Shown: one piece after another, positions 28,459-38,506 of the stretch
Position numbering within the stretch: position 1 is the stretch's first letter
Layout: every line of letters begins with the position of its first letter
NCBI RefSeq assembly: GCF_019710745.1
Contig: NZ_JAHKJW010000006.1
Span: 1 to 64,000 of the forward strand
Length of the DNA stretch: 64,000 nucleotides
DNA from: Streptomyces beigongshangae
GTDB lineage: Bacteria > Actinomycetota > Actinomycetes > Streptomycetales > Streptomycetaceae
Reading direction: 5' to 3'
Translations under genes and position numbers: made by a program
Notes under the pieces: model-generated
The model's database searches: none
Seen by the model: only the letters and a program-made list of their open reading frames with translations
What the model was told of the DNA's origin: nothing

Positions 28459-29085
28459 TCAGCGGGCGGCCGCCCGGCGCAGCACCTCGGAGGCGGCACC
28501 ACCCGTGCGCGACTGGACGGTCTCGGCCGCCGCGAGCGACTCCAGGGACTCCGGCGGCGAGTCCGTGTGGGGACGACGCCCTCCACGCCCCTCGCCCAGC
28601 ACCTGCCAGCCGTCACGCGTCAGCGTGATGTACGCCCCGCAACGCAGACCGTGCAGCGTGCAGGCGTCCCGCAGCCCCCACATCCACGCTCCGTCCTCCT
28701 CCGTCCACCGCGCGTCGCCCTCACGGCAGTACAGCAGTACGGCCGTACGCACCGGTGTACGGCGTCGCAGATCGTGCGGGATGATCCGGCGCAGCTGGGC
28801 GAGCAGCGCGTTGCGGAACACCCAGCCGTCCGCCGGAGCCTGCCGCCGGGTGAAGGAGGCGCTCGCGCTGAGTCGTTCGTCGGGGTCGAGCACCGCCACG
28901 ATCGCGGTCGCGGGTCCGGGCCGGTGCCGGGAGTGCAGTCCGCTGACGACCTCCCGGGGATTGCGCAGAAGCGGAATCCCCGCAGCGGCCCATTCGGCGG
29001 GTTCGAGCATCCGGGCCAGTGGATTGGCGGAAGTGGCGGACGTCGAAAGCGACGCCGCCGGGGACGGAGCGAATCCGAAGGTCAC
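28459..29085 (-). CDS. Conserved hypothetical protein
   Basis: 208 aa from GTG 29085, chosen because GGGAGGA is 2 nt upstream on the coding strand; an earlier frame from 29226 has no such signal. No family recognised. Visible features are PLARMLEPAEWAAAGIPLLRNPREVVSGLH, a stretch of hydrophobic strand ATAIVAVLDPDERLSASASFTRR, then LLAQLRRIIPHDLRRRTPVRTAVLLYCREGDARWTEEDGAWMWGLRDACTLHGL. The C-terminal 40 residues are polar and low-complexity. No signal peptide or membrane span is apparent. It ends at the hairpin cluster at 28166-28300 and is 221 nt from recQ on the same strand. Confidence 0.65.
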   Translation of the reverse strand: MTFGFAPSPAASLSTSATSANPLARMLEPAEWAAAGIPLLRNPREVVSGLHSRHRPGPATAIVAVLDPDERLSASASFTRRQAPADGWVFRNALLAQLRRIIPHDLRRRTPVRTAVLLYCREGDARWTEEDGAWMWGLRDACTLHGLRCGAYITLTRDGWQVLGEGRGGRRPHTDSPPESLESLAAAETVQSRTGGAASEVLRRAAAR

Positions 29086-29306
29086 GGTCCTCCCTTCGGC
29101 TACGCGCCCATACTGCGGGCGAGGGTCGGACTGGGGGAGCGCGCCGCGGTACAGCCCGAACGGGCGGCCTCGGGAGGCCACGCGGAGCGCCAGGTCAATT
29201 CTTCCTGGCGAACTTCGTCGCGGCAACGAGCAATCGGAGCGACCGGCCGTTATCTGGTGATCCGCCGTTTATATCCCTGCCCGATATCATCACCGCGCCG
29301 CGAGAA

Positions 29307-31469
29307 TCACCCTTGCACGGCGAGGACCAGCGGCAACACCCCCTGCGCACCGGCCCGCCGGAGCAGGCGCGCGGCCACCGCGAGCGTCCAGCCGGTATCG
29401 GTCGAGTCGTCCACGAGCAGGACGGGTCCTTCGGCCCCGGCGAACGCCGCGCCGAGGCCGGGCGGCACCACCAGCGCACCGTCGAGGGCCTTCAGCCGCT
29501 GTGCGCTGTTGCTCCTGGAGACCTGTGCGGTGTCGACACCGGGTGCGTACGCGAGGGAGCCCAGCAGGGGCAGCCGGCCGACCTCGGCGATCCGCGCGCC
29601 CAGCGACTGGACCAGGTGCGGCCGGCGCTGCGACGCCATGGTGACGACGCCGACCGGGCGGGGCGGGGCGTCGGATCCGCCCGAGGCCCAGCCGCCCGGG
29701 CCTTTCGCCCAGTCGGCCAGGACGCCGACCACTGCCTGCGCCACATCGTCCGGAACGGGCCCGTCCGGGGCCTGCGGACCGAGCATGGGCCGCAGCCGGT
29801 TGCCCCAGCCGATGTCCGAGAGTCTTCCCAGGGCCCGTCCGGTCGCCGCCTGCTCGCCGGCCGGGATGCGCCCCTTCAGGTCGACGCCCACGGCGGGCAG
29901 ACCGGTGGGCCACATCTTCCGGGGCTCCACCTCGACACCCGCGCGGCCGAGTTCTCCGCGCGCCGAGTCCAGGGCTGACGGGGACACGGCGCCGGAGAAC
30001 CGCGGCTCGGTGCACGTGTCGCAACGGCCGCACGGGGCGGCCCCCTCGTCGTCCAGCTGCCGGCGCAGGAACTCCATGCGGCAGCCGGTCGTCGTCACGT
30101 AGTCACGCATGGCCTGTTGCTCGGTCGCGCGCTGCTTGGCGACCCAGGCGTAGCGCTCGGTGTCGTACGTCCACGGATTGCCCGTGGAGAGCCAGCCGCC
30201 CTTCACGCGCTGCACGGCACCGTCCACGTCCAGAACCTTGAGCATCGTCTCCAGCCGCGACCGGCGCAGCTCCACCAGTGGTTCGAGCGCGGGGAGGGAG
30301 AGCGGGCGGCCGGCCTGGCCGAGAACGTCCAGGGTGCGCCTGACCTGCTCCTCCGGCGGAAAGGCGATCGATGCGAAGTACTGCCAGATCGCCTGGTCCT
30401 CCTTGCCCGGCAGGAGCAGCACCTCGGCATGCTCCACCCCGCGGCCCGCACGCCCCACCTGCTGGTAGTAGGCGATGGGCGAGGACGGCGAGCCCAGGTG
30501 CACCACGAAGCCCAGGTCGGGTTTGTCGAAGCCCATGCCCAGGGCCGAGGTGGCCACGAGGGCCTTGACCCGGTTGGCGAGGAGGTCCTCCTCCGCCTGC
30601 TGGCGGTCGGCGTTCTCCGTCTTCCCCGTGTACGACGCCACCGTGTGCCCGCACTGCCGCAGGAACGCGGTGACCTCCTCGGCGGCGGCCACGGTGAGCG
30701 TGTAGATGATTCCGGAGCCCGGCAGCTCGTCCAGGTGCTCCGCGAGCCATGCCATCCGGTGGGCGGCGTCCGGCAGTTGCAGCACGCCGAGGCTCAGGCT
30801 CTCCCGGTCCAGCGGGCCGCGCAGGACGAGGGCGTCCGTACTGCCGCCGGTGCCCAGCTGCTCGGCGACGTCGGCGGTCACGCGGGCGTTGGCCGTGGCC
30901 GTGGTCGCCAGGACCGGGACACCCGGTGGGAGATCGGCGAGCATCGTGCGCAGGCGGCGGTAGTCCGGCCGGAAGTCGTGACCCCAGTCGGAGATGCAGT
31001 GGGCCTCGTCCACCACGAGGAGACCGGTCGCCGCGGCGAGCTCGGGCAGCACCTGGTCCCGGAAGTCCGGGTTGTTGAGCCGCTCCGGGCTCACCAGGAG
31101 GACGTCGACCTCACCCGCGGCCACCTCGTCCTGGACCGTGTCCCATTCCTCCGTGTTGGACGAGTTGATGGTCCGCGCCCGGATGCCGGCGCGCGCGGCC
31201 GCCTCGACCTGGTTGCGCATGAGAGCGAGGAGCGGGGAGACGATGACGGTGGGGCCGGCCCCACGCTCGCGCAGCAGTGCGGTCGCGACGAAGTACACCG
31301 CGGACTTGCCCCAGCCGGTGCGCTGCACGACCAGGGCTCTGCGCTTGTCGGCCACCAGGGCCTCGATGGCGCGCCACTGGTCCTCGCGCAGCCGGGCATC
31401 GCCTCCCGGCGCGCCGACGAGGCGGGCGAGGACGGTGTCGGCCGCGGTGCGCAGCTCTTCGTTGCTCAT
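29307..31469 (-). CDS. recQ: RecQ-family DNA helicase with C-terminal phosphoribosyltransferase-like domain
   Basis: 720 aa from ATG 31469. SF2 RecQ core: Q-motif region [12 protein letters not shown], Walker A TGWGKSAV (a Trp replaces the usual Gly), [37 protein letters not shown] and [12 protein letters not shown] zinc-binding set follows ([26 protein letters not shown]). It then continues past the usual RQC region into about 200 residues that include [34 protein letters not shown] and [26 protein letters not shown]. The latter resembles the PRPP-binding loop of ComF-type phosphoribosyltransferases (hydrophobic strand-DD-x-x-T-T/D-G-x-T). Helicase function is secure. The PRTase-like tail may be structural, catalytic or ligand-sensing. 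Confidence 0.9.
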   Translation of the reverse strand: MSNEELRTAADTVLARLVGAPGGDARLREDQWRAIEALVADKRRALVVQRTGWGKSAVYFVATALLRERGAGPTVIVSPLLALMRNQVEAAARAGIRARTINSSNTEEWDTVQDEVAAGEVDVLLVSPERLNNPDFRDQVLPELAAATGLLVVDEAHCISDWGHDFRPDYRRLRTMLADLPPGVPVLATTATANARVTADVAEQLGTGGSTDALVLRGPLDRESLSLGVLQLPDAAHRMAWLAEHLDELPGSGIIYTLTVAAAEEVTAFLRQCGHTVASYTGKTENADRQQAEEDLLANRVKALVATSALGMGFDKPDLGFVVHLGSPSSPIAYYQQVGRAGRGVEHAEVLLLPGKEDQAIWQYFASIAFPPEEQVRRTLDVLGQAGRPLSLPALEPLVELRRSRLETMLKVLDVDGAVQRVKGGWLSTGNPWTYDTERYAWVAKQRATEQQAMRDYVTTTGCRMEFLRRQLDDEGAAPCGRCDTCTEPRFSGAVSPSALDSARGELGRAGVEVEPRKMWPTGLPAVGVDLKGRIPAGEQAATGRALGRLSDIGWGNRLRPMLGPQAPDGPVPDDVAQAVVGVLADWAKGPGGWASGGSDAPPRPVGVVTMASQRRPHLVQSLGARIAEVGRLPLLGSLAYAPGVDTAQVSRSNSAQRLKALDGALVVPPGLGAAFAGAEGPVLLVDDSTDTGWTLAVAARLLRRAGAQGVLPLVLAVQG

Positions 31470-31600
31470 GGCTCCATGCAACCCGATGGGTCGGACATCG
31501 CGCGAATGCGATCGTCGCCTGTGGACAAATTTGACGTGCGCATGGTCGTAGTTGTCCACAGGGTCCAGCGGGATTCCCGGATTCGCGGGATGGTCACGGC

Positions 31601-33235
31601 ATGACGAACCACAGCGAACCGGCCGGGAACCTCGGTGACGGTGACATCGGCGGACGCGACGCGACCGGCAGCCGGGACGGGGACGGGGGCGGGGAGGAGA
31701 GGCGGACCCGGCCGGGCGGTGCGAACCCCACCGGCCCGGCGCACGGACCGGCCGGCCCTCCGGGCATCGAGCGCCAGGTGACCCTGCGCACCCCGGCCGA
31801 ACTGGCCGACGCCCTGCCGTACCTGCTCGGGTACCGCCCCGAGGACAGCATCGTGCTCGTCGCCCTCCACGACAGGGACGGGCGCGGGCGTTTCGGCGGA
31901 CGGGCCCGGCTCGGTGTCCCGGGCCACCCGGACGACTGGCCGGCCGCGGCGCAGCAGCTGACGCACGGCCTGGTCAGGGGCAGTGAACGCAGGGGGACGC
32001 TGCCCGAGAGCATGGTCGCCTTCCTCTGCCAGGAGCCGAGGGAGGGGGAATCGGGCCGGGCCGTCATGGAACGGCTGCGCCCGCTCGCGCAACTGCTGCG
32101 CACGGCCTGCGGAGCGCTCGACGTCCCGGTGGTCGAGGCCCTGTGCATCTCGGAGGGCCGCTTCTGGTCGTACTGCTGTCCCAGCCGGGAGTGCTGCCCG
32201 CCGGACGGTACGTCCATGGGGCTGCCCGGCACCTCTGTGCTGGCCGCCGCCGCGACCTACGCCGGGCTCCAGGTGCGGGGCACCCTGCGGGAGCTGCGGG
32301 CGCGGCTCACTCCCTGGGAGACCGAGGCGGCACTGGAGCAGGAGTCCGCCCTGGACGCGGTGAGCGCGGCGCTGATCCCCCGGATCCTGGACGACGAGAG
32401 CCGCGCCGGTGTGGCGGCCCAGACCCTGGACCTGGCCCACCGGATCATCCGCCGGTTCGCCGAGGCCCCTGCGGCCCGCGGGTCCGGCACGCTCGGAGTG
32501 GATCTCCGGGACGACGAACTGCTGCGCCACGACGAGGCGGCCACGCTGATCCTCGGTCTGCAGGACCGGACGACCCGGGACCGGGCCGCGGAGTGGATGG
32601 AGGGGGACGAGGCAGGACCGGCCCTGCGCCTCTGGCGGTCCCTGGCCCGCCGCTGCGTCGGGTCGTACGGGGAGCACGCCGCGGCCCCGCTCACGCTCGC
32701 CGGATGGGTTGCCTGGTCCTGCGGCGACGAACTGGAGGCCCGCGAAGCCCTGGCCATGGCTCTGGGCGCGGATTCCGACTACCTCTTCGCCCGGCTGCTC
32801 CACCAGGCGTGCAACGAGGGCCTGGACCCGGAGTCGATCCGCCGCTGCCTCCGGGGGGAACGGGCGGAGCACGTCGAGGAGGAGGATGCCCTGCCGGCCC
32901 CACCGGCCCTGCCTGCCCCACCGACCCCACCGGCCCTGCCGGTACAGCCGGTCGACGCCGGACCGTCCGGAGCTGCTCCGGCGCGGTCCCCCCGGGCCCT
33001 CTCCCGCCGTCGGCGCAGGTCGCGGCCCGCGGAGGGCGCAGCCGACAGGCCCGCCTCCCGGGCGGCCGGTGCCGCGGGCGCACGCCGGCCCCGTTCCACG
33101 CCGTCCGGTTCCGGCGTCCCCGTGGCGGCGGCGGAGGGACAGGGCCGGGCGGGCGCCGGTACGAGCGGTACGGGCAGCGCGGATCGGCCCAGCCGGGGCG
33201 CCGGGCGGCCGCAGGGACCGAAGGACGGCGCCTGA
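31601..33235 (+). CDS. DUF4192 domain protein
   Basis: 544 aa. After a Gly/Asp-rich leader, the segment [46 protein letters not shown] (about residues 64-108) is the start of the DUF4192 family, actinobacterial proteins of unknown function. The domain covers about the next 330 residues and includes [12 protein letters not shown] and [21 protein letters not shown]. The last about 120 residues are Pro/Arg/Gly low-complexity with a [13 protein letters not shown] repeat. It is divergent from recQ with 131 nt between. No signal peptide or membrane span. Confidence 0.8.
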   Translation: MTNHSEPAGNLGDGDIGGRDATGSRDGDGGGEERRTRPGGANPTGPAHGPAGPPGIERQVTLRTPAELADALPYLLGYRPEDSIVLVALHDRDGRGRFGGRARLGVPGHPDDWPAAAQQLTHGLVRGSERRGTLPESMVAFLCQEPREGESGRAVMERLRPLAQLLRTACGALDVPVVEALCISEGRFWSYCCPSRECCPPDGTSMGLPGTSVLAAAATYAGLQVRGTLRELRARLTPWETEAALEQESALDAVSAALIPRILDDESRAGVAAQTLDLAHRIIRRFAEAPAARGSGTLGVDLRDDELLRHDEAATLILGLQDRTTRDRAAEWMEGDEAGPALRLWRSLARRCVGSYGEHAAAPLTLAGWVAWSCGDELEAREALAMALGADSDYLFARLLHQACNEGLDPESIRRCLRGERAEHVEEEDALPAPPALPAPPTPPALPVQPVDAGPSGAAPARSPRALSRRRRRSRPAEGAADRPASRAAGAAGARRPRSTPSGSGVPVAAAEGQGRAGAGTSGTGSADRPSRGAGRPQGPKDGA

Positions 33236-33481
33236 AGAGGGCGGGCTCCGAGTCCGGCCGGTCCAACCGGTTCGATCGGCCGGCCGGTGAGCTTGCCCGG
33301 GCCAGGGCGTGACCCGGGCAGGGCCCACCCCGTTCACCGAGTGGTGCAGCCTCCGGCTGTCCCGTGCCGCCGCGTCGGCCTCGCCCGCCAAGGCACTCCG
33401 TCGCTGGGCACCGTCCATCGCCGAGCCCTCGTACACCGCCGAGTACCGACTCGGCACACGGAGCACGGAAGAAGCCGCCGT

Positions 33482-35587
33482 ATGCCTCTGCCCATCCCGT
33501 CCTCCGGGCCTGCCGTTCCTGACAGCGACCCGCCCGCCCTCCGTGGGCCGGCCCAGCCCACCCCATGCCGCGCCGCCCCGGTCCCGGCTCCTGCTTCGGC
33601 CCCGGTCCCGCAGACAGCGCCGGCCGCGCGGTACGCCACGGTGAACCCGCCGGCGGCGCACACCGCACTGATCTGCGTCGCCCTGCCGGGGCTCGCCATC
33701 TCCCCGGAGCACGGGCAGCTGACCGGTCACGGACTGGAGGGCTTCTACCGTTCGGGCCGCCGTATGCTCTCCCGGTGCCGGCTCCGGGTGGCGGGACGGG
33801 AGCCGCTCGCCGTCCAGGGCCGGATGATCGCGGCCGACCGGGCACGTTTCGTGGCGACCCTCAGCCTGGTCGCCGACGGTGGGCCCGACCCGGACGTCCT
33901 GGTCGAACGGACGCGATCGGCGGACGGCACGGAGCGGATCACCCTGCGCAGCGCCGCCCGGCGTCCCCTGCGCCTCCCCGTCGAGCTGGCGCTCGGCACG
34001 GACCTGGCCGACCTGGGCGCGATCGCCGCGGGGAGGGCGGGGCCCGACCTGACGGCGAGCGTCCATGCCTTCGGCATGCGGTGGTCGTCGGCCGCCGGGC
34101 ACTCCGCCATCACGGCCGACCCGCCGCCATCGGACACGCTGGCCTCCGCCGGACTGCTGCGCTGGGAGTTCGAGCTGCCGCCCGGCGGCAGCCGGAGCGT
34201 GGAGCTGAGAGTGGGTCCGGCCGGGGCGGGGCCCGTCCGGGCCGTCGCGCGCGCGGCCACGAGTCCGCTCGCCCCGGCACGGGCCACCGGTGACGACCCG
34301 CGGGCCGAGGCGTTGCTGCGCACGAGCATCGAGGACCTGCAGGCCCTCCTCCTGCGCGATCCCGTACGGCCGTCCGACACGTATCCGGCGGCCGGGGCGC
34401 CCTGGCGCTGCGGCATGGCACCGGCCGAGGCCCTCGCGGCCGCGCGCATGGCCCTGCCGCTGGGCACGCGCCTGGCCGCGGGCACCCTGCGTGCCCTCGC
34501 CCGCGCCCAGCTCGTCGGGGCGGGGCCGGGCTCCGGCCTGATCCCCGGCCCGCGACGGCAGGCCGGGGATCAGATGCCACCGAGCTGCACGGGACAGGAG
34601 GCGACCCTGCTGTTTCCGGTGGTCCTCGCGGAGGCCAGGCGCTGGGGGCTTTCCGAACCGGAGACGCAAGAGCTGCTGCCCGCGGCCGAGCGGTGTCTCC
34701 GGTGGCTGCGGACCGCTGTCGGCGAGGGTACGTACCTGGCGGACCCGCACCCGGGCGGGCCATGGCGCGGTGAGACCCAGGCGCACGCGCACCGGGCCGC
34801 TCTGCTGGGCGCGGACCTCCTCGACGCCTACGGCAGGGGAGGCGGCACCGAGCTGCGGGAGTGGGCGGGGGAGGTGAGAACCGCGTTCCGGAAGGATTTC
34901 TGGGTCGAGGGCGCCGGAGGCGGCAGACCGGCTGCGGCCCTCCTGCCAGGAGGGCGGCTCGTGCCGCAGCTCGGCGCCGGCAGCGTCCACCTCCTCGACA
35001 CCGGACTGCTCGGTGCGGGCGCACCGGCCCCGGGACTGCTCGACAGGGTGCGGACGGAACAGCTCGCACGTCTGCTCGGCGGACCGGCCATGGACTCGGG
35101 ATGGGGATTGCGCAGCCTCGGTGCGAGGGAGGCGGGCTACAACCCGTTCGGGCACCGGAGCGGGGCCGTGCGCGTGCGGGAGACGGCCGTCGCCGTGGCC
35201 GGACTGGCCGCCGCGGGCTTCGAGAAGGAGGCCGCCGCACTGCTGGGAGGCGTGCTGTCGGCAGCCGAGGCATTCGGCTACCGGCTGCCCGAGATGTACG
35301 CGGGGGAGCAGCGGGTGCGGGGCGGCGCCCCGGTGCCCCATCCGACGGCCTGCAGACCGGCGGCCACCGCCGCGGCCGCCGGCGTCCTCCTGCTCACCAC
35401 CCTCGCCGGTATCCGCCCCGATGCCCCGGCGCGCACGGTGACGCTGCGTCCGGTCCGTTCGGCTCCCTTGGGCGAACTCGAACTGACCGGTCTGCGCATC
35501 GCGGGCGCCGCCTTCTCCGTACGCGTCAGCAGGCTCGGTCTCGCCCTGGTGGAGGAGGCAGCCGACGGACTGCAGCTGGGAGCCTGA
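33482..35587 (+). CDS. Glycogen-debranching-type protein (GDE_N_bis N-terminal domain)
   Basis: 701 aa from ATG 33482, with GGAAG upstream. After a Pro-rich leader, HGLEGFYRSGRRMLSRCRLRVAGREPLAVQGRM (about residues 83-116) is the N-terminal beta-sandwich of amylo-alpha-1,6-glucosidase-like proteins. The C-terminal half is alpha-barrel-like, with FWVEGAGGGRPAAALLPGGRLVPQ and SGWGLRSLGAREAGYNPFGHRSGAVR resembling GH63/GH133 catalytic regions. The acid/base residues are not certain. Transport or maltooligosaccharide genes are not adjacent, so a role in glycogen or trehalose metabolism is inferred only from the family. Confidence 0.75.
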   Translation: MPLPIPSSGPAVPDSDPPALRGPAQPTPCRAAPVPAPASAPVPQTAPAARYATVNPPAAHTALICVALPGLAISPEHGQLTGHGLEGFYRSGRRMLSRCRLRVAGREPLAVQGRMIAADRARFVATLSLVADGGPDPDVLVERTRSADGTERITLRSAARRPLRLPVELALGTDLADLGAIAAGRAGPDLTASVHAFGMRWSSAAGHSAITADPPPSDTLASAGLLRWEFELPPGGSRSVELRVGPAGAGPVRAVARAATSPLAPARATGDDPRAEALLRTSIEDLQALLLRDPVRPSDTYPAAGAPWRCGMAPAEALAAARMALPLGTRLAAGTLRALARAQLVGAGPGSGLIPGPRRQAGDQMPPSCTGQEATLLFPVVLAEARRWGLSEPETQELLPAAERCLRWLRTAVGEGTYLADPHPGGPWRGETQAHAHRAALLGADLLDAYGRGGGTELREWAGEVRTAFRKDFWVEGAGGGRPAAALLPGGRLVPQLGAGSVHLLDTGLLGAGAPAPGLLDRVRTEQLARLLGGPAMDSGWGLRSLGAREAGYNPFGHRSGAVRVRETAVAVAGLAAAGFEKEAAALLGGVLSAAEAFGYRLPEMYAGEQRVRGGAPVPHPTACRPAATAAAAGVLLLTTLAGIRPDAPARTVTLRPVRSAPLGELELTGLRIAGAAFSVRVSRLGLALVEEAADGLQLGA

Positions 35588-35682
35588 GGCCCGCCCACTG
35601 GGGCGCGAGGTCCGTACGGGCGCGCGAGGACGGCCGACAGTGCTGGATCAGCCATGTGAGCGACCGGTGAAGGGAGTGTTTA

Positions 35683-35697
35683 TCGTCAGGAAGACGA
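35683..35697. promoter_or_regulatory. Candidate NrtR operator and leaderless promoter
   Basis: TCGTC-AGGAA-GACGA is a 5-5-5 inverted repeat lying just upstream of a TATGAT -10 (35699-35704). That -10 is 6 nt before ATG 35711. A site in this position fits autoregulation by the NrtR-like protein, but the sequence does not match a known NrtR consensus that I can recall. Confidence 0.4.
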
Positions 35698-35710
35698 CTA
35701 TGATCGCGGC

Positions 35711-36469
35711 ATGCCTTACGACCCGTCAGCCTTCGCGCCGTTCGCCGTCACCGTCGACCTGGTCGTGCTGACCGTGCGTCGCCACGCCCTGTGCGCGCTG
35801 GCGGTACGGAGGGGCGAGTCGCCGTTCCAGGGGCGGTGGGCGCTGCCCGGCGGATTCGTGCGCCCGGACGAGGACCTGTCCCAGGCCGCAGCGCGGGAGC
35901 TGATGGAGGAGACCGGCCTCCGTGCCCATGACCCGGACGCTCCCGCGCAGGTGAACGGGGCGCACCTGGAGCAGCTCGCGACCTACGGCGACCCCGGGCG
36001 CGACCCGCGGATGAGGGTCGTCAGCGTCGCCCATCTCGCCCTCGCGCCCGACCTGCCCGCGCCCAGGGCGGGCGGGGACGCGAACAGCGCACGGTGGGCT
36101 CCCGTCGAGGACCTGCTCCAGCAGGGTGGTTACGGCCGCGACGGGGAGCAGGCGGCGCCGCTCGCCTTCGACCACGCCCGGATCCTCGCGGACGGTGTGG
36201 AGCGCGCCCGATCCAAGATCGAGTACTCGTCGCTGGCCACCGCCTTCTGTCCGCCCGAGTTCACGGTCGGTGAACTGCGCCGGGTGTACGAGGCGGTGTG
36301 GGGCGTGGCACTCGACCCGCGCAACTTCCACCGCAAGGTGACCGGGACGCCGGGCTTCCTCGTTCCCACGGGCGGGACGACGACCCGGCAGGGCGGCCGC
36401 CCCGCCCAGCTCTTCCGCGCGGGTGGCGCCACCCTGCTCAACCCGCCGATGCTCCGTCCCGAGGTCTGA
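35711..36469 (+). CDS. NrtR-type Nudix transcriptional regulator
   Basis: 252 aa. The N-terminal Nudix domain has the box GGFVRPDEDLSQAAARELMEETGL (about residues 55-78), so it could hydrolyse or just bind an ADP-ribose-type nucleotide. The C-terminal 80 residues YSSLATAFCPPEFTVGELRRVYEAVWGVALDPRNFHRKV then GFLVPTG form the NrtR winged helix. This domain order is that of NrtR repressors controlling NAD salvage or sugar catabolic genes. No NAD gene is adjacent; the nearest candidates are the debranching-type enzyme upstream and the ABC fusion downstream. Confidence 0.88.
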   Translation: MPYDPSAFAPFAVTVDLVVLTVRRHALCALAVRRGESPFQGRWALPGGFVRPDEDLSQAAARELMEETGLRAHDPDAPAQVNGAHLEQLATYGDPGRDPRMRVVSVAHLALAPDLPAPRAGGDANSARWAPVEDLLQQGGYGRDGEQAAPLAFDHARILADGVERARSKIEYSSLATAFCPPEFTVGELRRVYEAVWGVALDPRNFHRKVTGTPGFLVPTGGTTTRQGGRPAQLFRAGGATLLNPPMLRPEV

Positions 36470-36571
36470 CGCTCCCCGGGCTGCGGGCGGCCTCCGGGCC
36501 GGCGGTCCCCGAGCGGCCGGACCGGCACGGCGTCCGCTTGCAGTCCCAAGATGTCCGGAATGCCCGCAAAA

Positions 36572-36592
36572 CGTCACAGGTGACGCTATCTT
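36572..36592 (+). promoter_or_regulatory. Palindrome over the ABC-transporter promoter
   Basis: CGTCAC-AG-GTGACG (36572-36585) is a perfect 6-2-6 inverted repeat immediately 5' of the -10 hexamer TATCTT (36587-36592). The GTG start at 36600 follows 7 nt later, so the transcript is probably leaderless. The binding protein is not known. Confidence 0.5.
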
Positions 36593-36599
36593 GCTTCGG

Positions 36600-38474
36600 G
36601 TGATCCAGGCCATCGGACTGACCAGCGACACCCGCAAGGAGCTTCCCCCCGCGGTCGACGACGTTTCCTTCGAGGCGCCCGCAGGCCGGGTCACGGCGCT
36701 CCTCGGCGCCCCCGGTGCGGGCAAGACGACCGCGCTCGGACTCATGCTCGAACTGCAACGGGGCCGCGGGATCACCTACTTCAGAGGCCGTCCCCTCCGC
36801 CACCACGCCCACCCCTCGCACGAGGTGGGCGTGGTGCTCGGTGAGGTGCCCGGGCACCCGGCGCGCACGGTCCGGGGGCACCTGCGCATGCTGTGCGCCG
36901 CGGTGGGCGTACCCGCGCAACGCGCCGACGACATCCTGGAGGCGGTGGGACTCGCCGCTCTCCGCGACGAGCCCCTGGGCACCCTCTCGCACGGCATGGA
37001 CCGCCGTCTCGGCCTGGGCTGCGCCCTGCTGGCCGATCCGCACGCGCTGGTGCTCGACGACGCCACCGAGGGCCTGTGCACCCGCGAGGGCACCTGGCTG
37101 CACGGAGTTCTGCGCGCCCACGCCGCCGGGGGCGGCACCGTGCTGTTCACCACGGACGACCCCAAGGAGGCCGCGTGGGCCGCCGACCGGGTCGTCACCC
37201 TGGAGAAGGGCAGACTCGTCGCCGACCAGGAGGCCGCGGACTTCTCCCGCACCCGGCTCCGGCCGCGCGTCGCCGTCCGCAGCCCGTACGCGGCCCGGCT
37301 CGGTGCCCTGCTGGCCAAGGAGGCGCGCGCCGCCCGGCACTCCGTGGAAGTCGTACAGGAGGACGGCAACCGCCTTTCCGTGTACGGCAGCACCTGCGCC
37401 GAGGTGGGCGAGACCGCCTACCGGCACGGCATCCTCGTGCACCGACTCGCGGACGAGATCGGCGACATGGGGCCGACGCCCGCACAGGGGCCCCTCGCAC
37501 GGGAGTCCTCCGCACCGGAGTCCCCCGTACGGGAGTCCCCCGTACGGGAGCCCTTCGTGCGGGAGGCCGGGGAGGCTTCTCCCGCGGCCGGTGCGCCCGC
37601 GCAGGCCGCGGAGACGCAGGAGATCCGGCCGGTCCGGCCGGACCGGCAGCCGTCCCTCGTGCGGGAGCCGTCCCTCCTCCCGCCGCCCATCACGGTCCGC
37701 CCCGGTGCCGGCCCCCTGCGTCCGCTGCGGTACGAACTGCGCCGCGCGGCCGGGGTCGGTGCCGGCCGGCTGACCGCGGCCGCCGTCCTTGTCGTCTCCG
37801 CCCTCCTCTCCGTGCTCCTGGCCAGGACGGGGCACACGCCCCAGCCGCGGTTGCTCGCCGCATGGCCGCGGGACCTCCCCCTGCCGCCCGCGGCGCTCGG
37901 CGCGGGGCTGCTGGGGGCTCTCGCCTTCGGCGACGAGTTCCGTCATCCCGCCCTGGCCGCGGACCGCGGTACCGTCCCGCGCCGGCTGGGGCTGCTGGCC
38001 GCCAAACTCGTGGTCGCCGCGGCCACCGGGCTGGCGCTGGCGCTCGTCGTGGTGGGTGTGAACGCGGAGCTGCTCCACCTCCTCTACGGGCGGGAGCTGA
38101 CCGGAGTCCCCCCGGACTGGATCGCGCAAGGTGCGAGCTGGATCGGTCTCGTGGTCGGCTGCGCCTGGGCCGGTGTGCTCGCGGCGGGCGTCTTCCGGTC
38201 CACGACGGCCGGACTGGCGGCGGTCCTCGCCGTGCCGGTCCTCGTCGTGCCGGTCGTGCAGAAAGTTCTGGAAGGGCCGTCGACCCGGACGGCCGCCGGG
38301 TTCCCGGCCCGGCTGCGCGAGCTCGTGCTGGTGCGGTGGCCGTTCGGGGGCGAGCACCATCTGACCGCGGTGGCGGGAGTGATCGCCCAACCCGTCGGCA
38401 GTGCCCTGACGTTGTCGCTCACGGCCCTGCTCTGCGCCTATCTGTTCACGACTCTGCGGAGCAGGGTCCGGTGA
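36600..38474 (+). CDS. ABC transporter: ATPase fused to membrane domain, degenerate ATPase motifs
   Basis: 624 aa from GTG 36600. Residues 1-220 are an ABC ATPase: Walker A GAPGAGKTT, a weak signature LSHGMDRRL in place of LSGGQ, and Walker B ALVLDDATEG, where Asp replaces the catalytic Glu. The H-loop position reads FTTDDPKEA, with Asp for His. A Pro-rich linker (repeats of ESPVRESPVREP) and Arg-rich segment follow. The last about 220 residues carry about six membrane spans (LTAAAVLVVSALLSVLLA, LGLLAAKLVVAAATGLALALVVVG, IGLVVGCAWAGVLAAGVF, and others). This is an ABC-2-type export half-transporter in one chain. Reduced hydrolytic residues suggest slow turnover or a regulatory role. Confidence 0.75.
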   Translation: MIQAIGLTSDTRKELPPAVDDVSFEAPAGRVTALLGAPGAGKTTALGLMLELQRGRGITYFRGRPLRHHAHPSHEVGVVLGEVPGHPARTVRGHLRMLCAAVGVPAQRADDILEAVGLAALRDEPLGTLSHGMDRRLGLGCALLADPHALVLDDATEGLCTREGTWLHGVLRAHAAGGGTVLFTTDDPKEAAWAADRVVTLEKGRLVADQEAADFSRTRLRPRVAVRSPYAARLGALLAKEARAARHSVEVVQEDGNRLSVYGSTCAEVGETAYRHGILVHRLADEIGDMGPTPAQGPLARESSAPESPVRESPVREPFVREAGEASPAAGAPAQAAETQEIRPVRPDRQPSLVREPSLLPPPITVRPGAGPLRPLRYELRRAAGVGAGRLTAAAVLVVSALLSVLLARTGHTPQPRLLAAWPRDLPLPPAALGAGLLGALAFGDEFRHPALAADRGTVPRRLGLLAAKLVVAAATGLALALVVVGVNAELLHLLYGRELTGVPPDWIAQGASWIGLVVGCAWAGVLAAGVFRSTTAGLAAVLAVPVLVVPVVQKVLEGPSTRTAAGFPARLRELVLVRWPFGGEHHLTAVAGVIAQPVGSALTLSLTALLCAYLFTTLRSRVR

Positions 38475-38485
38475 CGGTCCCCGAC

Positions 38486-38506
38486 GGCCGCCCCCACGGC
38501 GGCCGC
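38486..38506 (+). terminator. Candidate terminator after the ABC fusion gene
   Basis: CGGCCGCC (38486-38493) pairs with GGCGGCCG (38499-38506) around a 5-nt loop CCCAC. It lies 11 nt after the stop. Confidence 0.4.

Noticed and set aside
31466..35341. 1291-codon open frame on the minus strand
   Set aside because: It is antisense to recQ, DUF4192 and debranching-type genes, with Arg/Gly/Pro-rich low-complexity content typical of shadow frames in 72% GC DNA. The sense frames carry recognisable domains.
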